DNA of 9,140 bases from Bacteroidota bacterium (GTDB lineage: Bacteria; Bacteroidota; Ignavibacteria; Ignavibacteriales; Ignavibacteriaceae). Under the pieces are notes generated by a model. It made no database searches. It was not told the origin of the DNA and saw only the letters and a list, made by a program, of their open reading frames with translations. The stretch covers positions 1 through 9,140 of the forward strand of contig JAUZPC010000091.1 of assembly GCA_030706105.1 (NCBI GenBank), given 5' to 3'. Shown here piece after piece: positions 1 through 6,482 of the stretch (its first letter is position 1; the number at the start of each line of letters is the position of its first letter). A program made the translations under genes and the position numbers.

Positions 1-705
1 TTCAGCAATAGTATGATAGATACTTCAATTGCTGTTACATATGAACGTAAAAACTGGCCTTCAATTCCGGTAAATTTCAGAGTGTATAATGTATCTGAGA
101 AAAAATTCATCAAATTCGGATTCATTGAGCTGGATACCGTAGGCGGACCAGGTAAGTTTACTTCAAATAAAAAATATTCAGACAGAGTAAATTTCCTTGA
201 GACAAATTCTGCTGATTCTTTAATAGATACCTGGTCATTCTATCTGACAAAAGATACCTCCAGTTCTGTACGTCTTCCTGTCGGAGGCGATACTGTAATG
301 GTCTATTTAAAGAAGCCTTTCTTAAGCGCAGATAAATTCAGATTTGTTGCAAAGAGTAATTCAATTGATCCTGATAAAGCTAAAAAAGATTTAGAGAACA
401 TTAAAGTAGTTCCAAATCCTTATGTTGCTACGGCATCCTGGGAAGCAAAAAATCCATATACATCAGGCCGCGGCCCGCGTTCTATTCATTTTACACATTT
501 ACCGCCAAAATGTACTATCCGTATATTTACGGTAAGCGGTGAACTTGTTTCTACGTTAGAACATAATGCGCCAAATAATGATGGGACAGAATATTGGGAT
601 TTATTAACTAAAGATAAATTAGCTGTTTCTTATGGAGTATATGTATTCCATGTTGATGCTCCCGGCATTGGTGAAAAGATCGGCAAATTTGCAATTATTA
701 AATAA
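1..705 (+). CDS. C-terminal part of a large exported surface protein (5' truncated)
   Basis: The frame is open to the left edge of the window, so the first visible ATG (position 13) is probably internal and only the last 234 residues are seen. Visible residues 1-130 are beta-rich and I do not recognise the domain. Residues about 134-234 form a C-terminal module beginning VVPNPYVA, followed by a strand region (CTIRIFTVSGELVSTLEHN) and ending GVYVFHVDAPGIGEKIGKFAIIK. This layout (PNP start, 'vysvsGelV' strand, 'GVYvy..' strand, basic last residues) resembles the FlgD-like/T9SS-type C-terminal domains of exported Bacteroidota and Ignavibacteria proteins, though it is not the canonical NYPNPFNPST form. 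The stop is 36 bases before the PorV-like gene, in the same direction, so co-transcription is likely. I infer a T9SS cargo or cell-surface protein; its specific function cannot be told from this fragment. Confidence 0.85.
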   Translation, partial: FSNSMIDTSIAVTYERKNWPSIPVNFRVYNVSEKKFIKFGFIELDTVGGPGKFTSNKKYSDRVNFLETNSADSLIDTWSFYLTKDTSSSVRLPVGGDTVMVYLKKPFLSADKFRFVAKSNSIDPDKAKKDLENIKVVPNPYVATASWEAKNPYTSGRGPRSIHFTHLPPKCTIRIFTVSGELVSTLEHNAPNNDGTEYWDLLTKDKLAVSYGVYVFHVDAPGIGEKIGKFAIIK

Positions 706-729
706 TGTTAAATCTTGATGAAAATTTTC

Positions 730-735
730 AAGGAG
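730..735 (+). promoter_or_regulatory. Shine-Dalgarno AAGGAG that sets the GTG start of the PorV-like gene
   Basis: AAGGAG lies six bases before GTG at 742, an ideal spacing. The in-frame TTG (715) and ATG (718) upstream have no purine-rich site before them, and using them would put nine extra charged residues in front of the signal peptide. This site therefore favours 742 as the start. Confidence 0.7.
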
Positions 736-741
736 AAAAAA

Positions 742-1767
742 GTGTTTAATAAAAAAATAATTATAAGTTTCCTGCTAATCATAACATTATGCACTATTAA
801 TGTTTTAAGCAAGGAAGTTGACAAAACAGGAACAACTGCCGGTAAGTTTTTGAGTATCGGCATAGGACCTCGTGCTATTGGTATGGGGGGTGCGTACACC
901 TCCCTGTCAAATGATGCATCTGCAATGTATTGGAACCCCGCCGGGCTTTCTTTTCTGCAAAGGAACGAAGCAATGTTCAGTTCGAATCAGTTATTTGCAG
1001 ACATTAAATTGACCTTTTTTGGCGTAGCTATACCTGCCGGTGATATTGGTACATTTGGAGCCAGTGTAACCGCATTAACAATGGGCGATATGTTTGTAAC
1101 AACTGAAAACTATCCTGAAGGAACCGGGGAAACATTTTCAGCAAACAGTTATGCTTTCGGGTTAAGCTTTGCTAAAAAAATTACTGAAGATTTCTCGGTT
1201 GGTGTGAACATCAAATATGTTACAGAGAATATATATAATTCAAATGCAAACGGATTTGCTTTTGATATTGGTACAATCTTTCACACTCCTTTCTGGGGGA
1301 TAAATTTTTCCAGTAATATCGCAAATTATGGTTCTAAACTGCAAATGTCCGGTGAGGATTTATTAACCAGACATGATCCTGATCCAACAAGAGCAGGGAA
1401 CAATGCAACTGTTGATGTAAATTATGCTACTGACGAATTTGAATTGCCGTTAAGATTACAAATTGGTATTTCAAAAGAAATAAGCCTTTTTGATGACCAT
1501 AAATTAACAATTGCTGTTGATGCAGCTCACCCAAATGATAACAGCCAATATGTTAATTTGGGCGGTGAATTATCTTTATTCAATGATTTACTCTGCCTGC
1601 GCGGCGGATATAAGCAATTGTTTATGAAAGACAATCAAGAAGGTTTAACGTTAGGTGTTGGTGTTCATTATTCATTAAATTTTATTGCTGTTGGATTTGA
1701 TTATGCCTACCAGCAGTATAAATATTTAGGCAATACTCATAGCTTTGGTGTAAATATTAAGTTTTGA
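742..1767 (+). CDS. PorV/PorQ-family outer-membrane beta-barrel protein (T9SS-associated)
   Basis: From the GTG at 742 the protein has 341 residues; the frame also opens at TTG 715 and ATG 718. It begins with a signal peptide (MFNKKIIISFLLIITLCTINVLS, cut near residue 23). Residues about 34-69 carry the family hallmark: AGKFLSIGIGPRAIGMGG, then AYTSLSNDASAMYWNPAGL. The rest is alternating amphipathic strands of an outer-membrane barrel, ending in the C-terminal aromatic HSFGVNIKF expected of a BamA substrate. PorV is known to bind the C-terminal signal of T9SS cargo and deliver it to the surface attachment complex; PorQ and related FadL-like proteins share the N-terminal motif, so I do not assign PorV itself. 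It sits between a probable exported protein and a protein with a clear T9SS tail, which fits a dedicated shuttle. The family call is firm; the exact role is inferred. Confidence 0.85.
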   Translation: MFNKKIIISFLLIITLCTINVLSKEVDKTGTTAGKFLSIGIGPRAIGMGGAYTSLSNDASAMYWNPAGLSFLQRNEAMFSSNQLFADIKLTFFGVAIPAGDIGTFGASVTALTMGDMFVTTENYPEGTGETFSANSYAFGLSFAKKITEDFSVGVNIKYVTENIYNSNANGFAFDIGTIFHTPFWGINFSSNIANYGSKLQMSGEDLLTRHDPDPTRAGNNATVDVNYATDEFELPLRLQIGISKEISLFDDHKLTIAVDAAHPNDNSQYVNLGGELSLFNDLLCLRGGYKQLFMKDNQEGLTLGVGVHYSLNFIAVGFDYAYQQYKYLGNTHSFGVNIKF

Positions 1768-1785
1768 GACTGCTTAAAGGGTATG

Positions 1786-1801
1786 TAAATTAATTAATTT
1801 A
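1786..1801. repeat. 16-base perfect AT palindrome upstream of the CBM-like gene
   Basis: TAAATTAATTAATTTA is a perfect palindrome with no spacer, centred about 31 bases before the ATG at 1825 and just upstream of its ribosome binding site (AAAGGA, six bases from the ATG). It could be an operator or a transcript hairpin, but it is made only of A and T in an AT-rich genome, so chance is possible. Confidence 0.35.
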
Positions 1802-1824
1802 TTAATCATAAAAAAGGAAAAACT

Positions 1825-3321
1825 ATGAAAAGAAGTATGTTACTTCTCGTTTGGATGCTCTTAGTTAGTACTGCTATTACATTTGGGCAGAATATATCTG
1901 TTAAATTCAAATGTGATATGTCAGTTAAGATAAAGCAGCTCGGGTTTAATCCTGCAACTGATATTCTAACTGTTGCCGGAAACTTTAATGGCTGGAGCGG
2001 TACTTTGAATCCGCTAACAAAAGGTGCTAATGATTCAATCTACACTTTGGCAATTGACACTTTCCATGTAAATGATACGCTTTTTTACAAATATGTAATT
2101 AATGGCGGCACATGGGAAAATGATCCTAACAGAACAGTTATTGTACCTGCTGGTGGCATTACTGTTAAAACCTGGTGGAATAATGATTCTGTCTTTGTTC
2201 CTATTGGTAATGGTAATATCAATTTTAAAGTTGATTTGTCAGCTCAAAAAACAATCGGTATCTATAAACCAAATCTTGATTCATTGCAGGTTCGCGGTGG
2301 ATTCAATAGCTGGGGTGGTAATGACGTACCTCGTTCTCATATGAACAAGAGTGGTATTAACAACGCTCTATGGGCTTTGAATGTTCCTTTTACAAACGAA
2401 CCTCTGGGTACCACAGAACAATATAAATTCTATGTTGTTTTAGGTGATACAGCTCGTTCAAATCATTGGACAGATGGATGGGAAAGACCACTTAGTACTG
2501 GTGGTGGCAACCGCCCTGTAGTTTTTGCTGGCTCAACTACTCAAGATGCAGGAACTGCTTATTTTGATGACGGTACACCGGATAATGTTATTACAACAGC
2601 TTCTGGCAACAAACAGATCACATTCAAAGTTGATATGACAAAAGCTATGAATTCAAATCTGTTCCCGACTCCATTCAATCCAGCAACTGACCAGGTTTAT
2701 TGGATCCCTAGACAGCCATCTTGGTTGTATGCTCAGGGTTTACCTGATACTGATACTTCACAGGCTTTCCCAATGACACTTGAATCTGGTACAACTTATA
2801 AAGGTACAGTAACAGTTAAAGCTCCTGGTATTAATGGTATGTTATATATCTATGGATTTAAACATCCTGCTACCAATGGCTTTATCAGAGAAAATACCGG
2901 ATACAATATCGGCGCTTACAGAACAAGATATATCAGACAGACAGCAGCAAATGTATTTGTTCAGCCATATACAGCTCCTACAGATACTATGACAAATGAT
3001 ACAAAAGAGTGGGAAAGTAGTGCATTGAGTGTACAAGTAGAAAATGGTGTAACTCCTTCTGCTTATACATTAAATCAGAACTATCCAAACCCTTTCAACC
3101 CTTCAACAGTTATTTCTTTCTCAGTACCTAAATCAGGTTTGGTTACTTTGAAAGTTTACAACTTGTTAGGTCAGGAAGTTGCTACATTGGTTAACGAAAA
3201 TTTAGCAGCTAATAGCTATAAGGTTACATTTGATGCTAAGAATTTAACATCAGGTGTTTACTTCTATAATATTAAAGCTGGTGATTTCTCCTTATCAAAG
3301 AAAATGATGTTCGTAAAGTAA
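1825..3321 (+). CDS. Secreted protein with carbohydrate-binding-like modules and a T9SS type A sorting domain
   Basis: 498 residues. A signal peptide (residues 1 to about 21, ending ITFGQ) is followed by three units, each opening with a related strand: VKFKCDMS (26-33), INFKVDLS (132-139) and ITFKVDMT (265-272). Units 1 and 2 share VAGNFNGWSG (50-59) and VRGGFNSWGG (156-165), the pattern of CBM48/AMPK-glycogen-binding-type modules; unit 3 keeps FNPATD but has lost the NGW motif. Residues about 410-498 are a T9SS type A C-terminal domain: NYPNPFNPST, then VYNLLGQEVATLV and SGVYFYNI, ending in KKMMFVK. No catalytic domain is seen. The protein should be exported by the T9SS and anchored at, or released from, the surface, probably binding a glycan (inferred). 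The start is supported by AAAGGA six bases upstream. A terminator follows the stop. It may share a transcript with the PorV-like gene, whose stop is 57 bases upstream. Confidence 0.9.
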   Translation: MKRSMLLLVWMLLVSTAITFGQNISVKFKCDMSVKIKQLGFNPATDILTVAGNFNGWSGTLNPLTKGANDSIYTLAIDTFHVNDTLFYKYVINGGTWENDPNRTVIVPAGGITVKTWWNNDSVFVPIGNGNINFKVDLSAQKTIGIYKPNLDSLQVRGGFNSWGGNDVPRSHMNKSGINNALWALNVPFTNEPLGTTEQYKFYVVLGDTARSNHWTDGWERPLSTGGGNRPVVFAGSTTQDAGTAYFDDGTPDNVITTASGNKQITFKVDMTKAMNSNLFPTPFNPATDQVYWIPRQPSWLYAQGLPDTDTSQAFPMTLESGTTYKGTVTVKAPGINGMLYIYGFKHPATNGFIRENTGYNIGAYRTRYIRQTAANVFVQPYTAPTDTMTNDTKEWESSALSVQVENGVTPSAYTLNQNYPNPFNPSTVISFSVPKSGLVTLKVYNLLGQEVATLVNENLAANSYKVTFDAKNLTSGVYFYNIKAGDFSLSKKMMFVK

Positions 3322-3346
3322 TATCTTAGAACTAATTGTCTTTACT

Positions 3347-3377
3347 AAGCCGGGTTTGAATAAAGCCCGGCTTTCTT
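3347..3377 (+). terminator. Intrinsic terminator after the CBM-like gene
   Basis: AAGCCGGGTTT (3347-3357) pairs with AAGCCCGGCTT (3363-3373) through 11 base pairs including one G-U, around a five-base loop, and is followed by a T-rich run (TCTTATTTT). The stem begins about 25 bases after the stop codon. It is enclosed by a further perfect 11-base inverted repeat: AATTGTCTTTA at 3334-3344 and TAAAGACAATT at 3382-3392. Confidence 0.85.
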
Positions 3378-3450
3378 ATTTTAAAGACAATTGAATATGA
3401 AAAAAGAGGTTCAAAAGTATAGCTGATTTCTCAACTTGTAAAAGAAAGAT

Positions 3451-3493
3451 CAAAATCGCATAGAGCAAAACACAGACATTGCTCTACGTTTTG
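3451..3493. repeat. Inverted repeat / stem-loop in the intergenic region
   Basis: TAGAGCAA (3461-3468) and TTGCTCTA (3479-3486) form a perfect eight-base-pair stem with a ten-base loop. Outer arms CAAAA (3451-3455) and TTTTG (3489-3493) can extend it across a small internal loop. It lies about 60 bases beyond the terminator complex, and its role is unknown. It could be a back-up or bidirectional terminator or a regulatory element. Confidence 0.45.
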
Positions 3494-3581
3494 TCTTGGA
3501 ATGAAACTATGCCGGCTTATCAAGAAGAATAATCAGCAAAACAGAGATACCATACCTGAAACACTACTCATTTAATTTTCA

Positions 3582-3610
3582 TTGATTTTAAGTGTTTACG
3601 GGTTTAATTT
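3582..3610 (+). promoter_or_regulatory. Candidate sigma-70-like promoter for the WD40 gene
   Basis: TTGATT (3582-3587) and TAATTT (3605-3610) are spaced exactly 17 bases apart, about 33 bases before the ATG at 3644. The -35 matches four of six consensus positions and the -10 three of six. The strong terminator upstream means a promoter is needed somewhere in this gap, but this particular site is only a plausible guess. Confidence 0.3.
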
Positions 3611-3643
3611 TATTTTTCTAATTCATTAAAATATTATCTGCAA

Positions 3644-4633
3644 ATGAAATCTATATTCAAAAATAAAACACATTATTATGTAATTCTTTTCCTATTTTTA
3701 AGTATTGGCAACTTATATGCTCAATATGAGCCGCTAATTATACAAAGTCACTTAAATGAAATAACTGCACTAACTTTTTCTCCTGACGGCAAGAATATTG
3801 TTTCAGGGAGTTCTGATGAATTGATTAAGGTTTGGGATGTAAAATCCGGTAAAGAAGTGAAAAGTTTTAAAGCACATTCATGGGTTATCAACGCAGTTGT
3901 CTATTCACCGGACGGCAAGTACTTAGTAAGCGGCAGCTGGGACAAAACTATCAAATTTTGGGATATTAAAACATGGACCGAAAGTAAGAAATTAACGGGA
4001 CATAAAAATGGTATAGTGGATTTGCAATTTTCTCCTGATGGAAAAACACTTGCAAGCTCTTCCTGGGAGGATGTGAAGCTTTGGGACCCAAGTTCCGGAA
4101 AAAATACCAAGACCTTTAGCGGGCATTCAAATTGGATATATTCAGTTGCATTTTCTCCGGACGGAAGGCATTTAGCCTCTGCAAGTGGAGATAATACTCT
4201 ACATATATGGCAAATTGATTCCGGCAAAATTGCAGGGACTTTTACAGAACCTAAAAAACTGGTTACGGCAGTTAAATATACTCCTGACGGCAAATATATT
4301 ATTTATGCAACTTCTAAGGAAGAAATAATTGTTAAAAATGTAAAGACGTATGATGTAGAAAAGAAGCTAAAAGCACATACTGCCTGGGTTACTTCACTTG
4401 CTTTAAGTACTGACGGTAAATACCTTGCAAGCGGCAGTAAGGATAGTTCAGTAGTAATTTGGGATATAAATTCTTTTCTTCCTGTAAAAAAGATTATTGG
4501 TATAAACGATATCGTAAACGAAGTTACATTCTCGGTAGACGGAAAGAATTTAGCGGTCGGTACGAAGAATGGATTAGTGGAGATATTTAACCTGGAAGCA
4601 GTACTTGTTAAAGACGAGAAAAAAAACAAATAG
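3644..4633 (+). CDS. Exported WD40-repeat protein (seven-bladed beta-propeller)
   Basis: 329 residues. The N-terminus is a signal peptide (hydrophobic 11-22, cleavage near LYAQ at residue 27). The rest is seven WD40 units in a row. Blades end at IKVWDV (61-66), IKFWDI (103-108), VKLWDP (144-149), LHIWQI (186-191), IIVKNV (228-233), VVIWDI (270-275) and VEIFNL (312-317). Most carry the inter-blade SPDGK-type turn and a histidine 25-30 residues before the next WD. Blades 5 and 7 have lost the WD dipeptide. Seven units make a complete ring with no further domain, so it is a pure binding platform, probably periplasmic or outer-membrane associated; the partner cannot be read from the sequence. No Shine-Dalgarno precedes the ATG, but the signal peptide begins right there. 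A CorA-like gene follows after 26 bases, so they may be co-transcribed. Confidence 0.9.
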   Translation: MKSIFKNKTHYYVILFLFLSIGNLYAQYEPLIIQSHLNEITALTFSPDGKNIVSGSSDELIKVWDVKSGKEVKSFKAHSWVINAVVYSPDGKYLVSGSWDKTIKFWDIKTWTESKKLTGHKNGIVDLQFSPDGKTLASSSWEDVKLWDPSSGKNTKTFSGHSNWIYSVAFSPDGRHLASASGDNTLHIWQIDSGKIAGTFTEPKKLVTAVKYTPDGKYIIYATSKEEIIVKNVKTYDVEKKLKAHTAWVTSLALSTDGKYLASGSKDSSVVIWDINSFLPVKKIIGINDIVNEVTFSVDGKNLAVGTKNGLVEIFNLEAVLVKDEKKNK

Positions 4634-4659
4634 AATTACTAACGCTTTTATAAATAAAT

Positions 4660-5592
4660 ATGATTAAATATTTTAACATCGAAAATTCTAAGGTTGTTCA
4701 GAGTGACAAAACAGAGCAATCGGATATATTTATGGTAATTCAACCCATCGAGGAAGAAAAGAAATACCTGATGAATATGTTTAATCTTGATGAGCACACG
4801 TTAAACTCCTCGTTAGATATAGATGAGATTTCGCGATTAGAATTTGAACCGGATCATTGTGCCTTAGTGTTTAAAAGACCGTGTAATTTTTTGAATGAAG
4901 GGAAACTGGAATTCAAGGTAGACTCCGCAGGGTTGTTCCTATTTCAAAATAAACTTATTGTAATTGTTAATCGTGAATTTAGCTTCTCTGAAAATAAAAT
5001 ATTTAACAGGGTTCATTCCATAAGAGAATTGGTATTAAAGATACTTGCCGGAACGATTCAGCATTTTATGGAGCACCTTAGAATAATTAGTAAAATATCT
5101 GATGAGCTTGAAGGCAAAATTAGTGCTGCAATGGAGAACAAATACTTATTGAATTTATTTACTTTAGGTAAAAGTTTGGTCTATTACCTAAATTATATAA
5201 ATGCTAATGGCGTTTTGCTGGAAAAATTAAAACTTAATGCATCTAAAATCAGATTTAGTAATGATGAGCAGGAACTTTTAGAGGATATACAAATTGATAA
5301 CAATCAGTGCTATAAAGAAGCGGAAATTCTCTCTAATGTAATTGAGGGCCTGATGGACGCAAGAGCCTCTATTGTCGGCAATAATCTTAATGTCTATATG
5401 AAGACATTGGGCGTAATAACTCTGAGCTTAATGATACCGACTTTAGTGGTGTCAATATTTTCAATGAATGTAAAATTACCCTTTGGGCTCTCCAATGAAG
5501 ACCCGTTTTCCTTTTGGAAGATAATTGCAATATCATTTATTTCATTTGTAATCTTTATTATCAGTTGGGCCAGGTTAAAAGATAAACTTTAA
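4660..5592 (+). CDS. corA: CorA-family divalent cation (magnesium) channel with an SMN signature
   Basis: 310 residues, normal for CorA. An N-terminal cytosolic alpha/beta domain (1 to about 120) is followed by a long helical stalk (about 120-245). The family end is very clear: NNLNVYMKTLGVITLSLMIPTLVVSIFSMNVKLPF (241-275) gives transmembrane helix 1 (about 249-267) and the loop signature, then transmembrane helix 2 (about 287-304) and a basic tail (RLKDKL). CorA proteins form inner-membrane pentamers that take up Mg2+ (or Co2+/Ni2+). The usual GMN at the pore mouth is SMN here (268-270), while the following V-x-LP is normal. This could alter selectivity or mark a family branch. The family assignment is secure but the ion is not. 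The ATG at 4660 lacks a Shine-Dalgarno. The WD40 gene ends 26 bases upstream; the stop lies six bases from the convergent lipoprotein gene, with no obvious terminator between them. Confidence 0.88.
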   Translation: MIKYFNIENSKVVQSDKTEQSDIFMVIQPIEEEKKYLMNMFNLDEHTLNSSLDIDEISRLEFEPDHCALVFKRPCNFLNEGKLEFKVDSAGLFLFQNKLIVIVNREFSFSENKIFNRVHSIRELVLKILAGTIQHFMEHLRIISKISDELEGKISAAMENKYLLNLFTLGKSLVYYLNYINANGVLLEKLKLNASKIRFSNDEQELLEDIQIDNNQCYKEAEILSNVIEGLMDARASIVGNNLNVYMKTLGVITLSLMIPTLVVSIFSMNVKLPFGLSNEDPFSFWKIIAISFISFVIFIISWARLKDKL

Positions 5593-5598
5593 TATCCT

Positions 5599-6153
5599 CT
5601 AATTAATAACTTCTATTTTGCACAAATCAAAAAAAGATCTGCTGGCTTGCAGAGAAGAAGAACAACCCTCAAGGAAAACTTTAAGCGTGTCTCCTGCGGA
5701 CGGCGAATAATTAAAATCGCTAATATAATTAGTCCAGGCAGTTTGGTTTACAATGAACTGCACCTGCTGAATTAAAGTATCAGATTTCTGAATACCAATC
5801 CAAATTTTGCAGCTTCTCAGTTCTACTTTTGACCAAATGCTGAACCTAAATTGAGATTTATCCGTTGGCAAAATAACTGTTGTATATACTTTATTTGGTA
5901 TTCCCCAGGATTCTTTAATAGCCAGAGAATAAGACCCCCCGTTTTTAGGGACATCGTTTACAAATGAATAATTACTTGCATCCAGTGGGGATAACGTCCA
6001 ATTCTTTAATGACCCAGTACCATTCTCTTCAAAAGATGAATTGGAGACTAAATTAATACTGTTGTCAACGTATCTTACAGGATCTTTTCCGCATCCCGAA
6101 AGTACAAATAGGAAAATTAACGCAAATATCTTAAGATTTAGTATTTTATACAT
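5599..6153 (-). CDS. Small lipoprotein with a CBM4/9-like jelly-roll domain
   Basis: 184 residues. The N-terminus is a lipoprotein signal peptide with lipobox LSGC (18-21), so Cys21 would be lipidated; GKD follows it. The mature part resembles the galactose-binding-like/CBM4_9 fold: INLVSNSSFEENGTG (33-47, compare 'NlvpNpsFEeG'), LKNWTL (49-54), GGSYSLAIKES (72-82), QFRFSIWSKV (101-110) and a final strand FFDLCKIEVI (174-183, compare 'yiDDv.l'). This is similarity by pattern, not a database match. Such domains often bind sugars, but many are only structural, so function is open. Cysteines 115, 164 and 178 could allow a disulfide in the envelope. The gene converges on the CorA-like gene with a six-base gap and is divergent from uppS. 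No Shine-Dalgarno precedes the ATG. Confidence 0.8.
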   Translation of the reverse strand: MYKILNLKIFALIFLFVLSGCGKDPVRYVDNSINLVSNSSFEENGTGSLKNWTLSPLDASNYSFVNDVPKNGGSYSLAIKESWGIPNKVYTTVILPTDKSQFRFSIWSKVELRSCKIWIGIQKSDTLIQQVQFIVNQTAWTNYISDFNYSPSAGDTLKVFLEGCSSSLQASRSFFDLCKIEVIN

Positions 6154-6326
6154 ATTATTTTCTATTAATCATATTGAAATAAACACTTTTTAATTCAAAT
6201 AAAATTGATTTATGTAACATGTGTAAATCGGAGCAATTACTGTAATTTATCGAATGAAGTGGAAAATTAGTAATCTTTCAGAGATGTGAAGGGGTGTTGG
6301 CTCAATAGAGGAAAAAATATCAATAC

Positions 6327-6398
6327 AAAGGGGATTTTAAGTATAGATATTTAATACCATTACAGATTATTTAAGTGACTGTATTAAATTCTCCCTTT
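6327..6398. repeat. Nested inverted repeat upstream of uppS
   Basis: ATTTAATAC (6349-6357) and GTATTAAAT (6381-6389) are perfect nine-base arms. AGA (6345-6347) and TCT (6390-6392) extend them past one bulged base, and AAAGGG (6327-6332) can pair with CCCTTT (6393-6398) across a 12-base bulge. The loop is 23 bases. It could be an operator or a folded transcript element; AT richness makes the central arms less significant. Confidence 0.35.
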
Positions 6399-6482
6399 AA
6401 TTATGCCTAAATAATCCTTTATTTTTAACTTTCAAAAAATAAATAAACTTCTTAATTTAACTTGCTTTATTATATTTTGGTT

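Larger units (their letters stand above)
3322..3643. other. Intergenic region, non-coding
   Basis: About 320 bases between the T9SS cargo gene and the WD40 gene. It holds the terminator complex (3334-3392), a second stem-loop (3451-3493) and a candidate promoter (3582-3610). The only ORFs are very short (for example 24 codons at 3501-3575, without a convincing ribosome binding site). No tRNA or known riboswitch was recognised. Confidence 0.7.

Noticed and set aside
708..899. 63-codon minus-strand frame over the start of the PorV-like gene
   Set aside because: It is antisense to the signal peptide and family motif, with no start signal or domain.
2102..2344. 80-codon plus-strand frame inside the CBM-like gene
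   Set aside because: It lies out of frame within a gene with a clear signal peptide, modules and sorting domain; no independent evidence.
3501..3575. 24-codon ORF in the intergenic region
   Set aside because: It has only a GGA immediately before the ATG, no recognisable sequence, and a length expected by chance.
3901..4629. Long open frames on the minus strand (3901-4293 and 4303-4629) opposite the WD40 gene
   Set aside because: They mirror the repeated WD40 codons in antisense, show no domain or ribosome binding site, and the plus-strand gene is certain.
6161..6206. TATGAT-like -10 for the lipoprotein gene on the minus strand
   Set aside because: It would start the transcript only a few bases before the ATG and its -35 spacing is 19, so it is not convincing.
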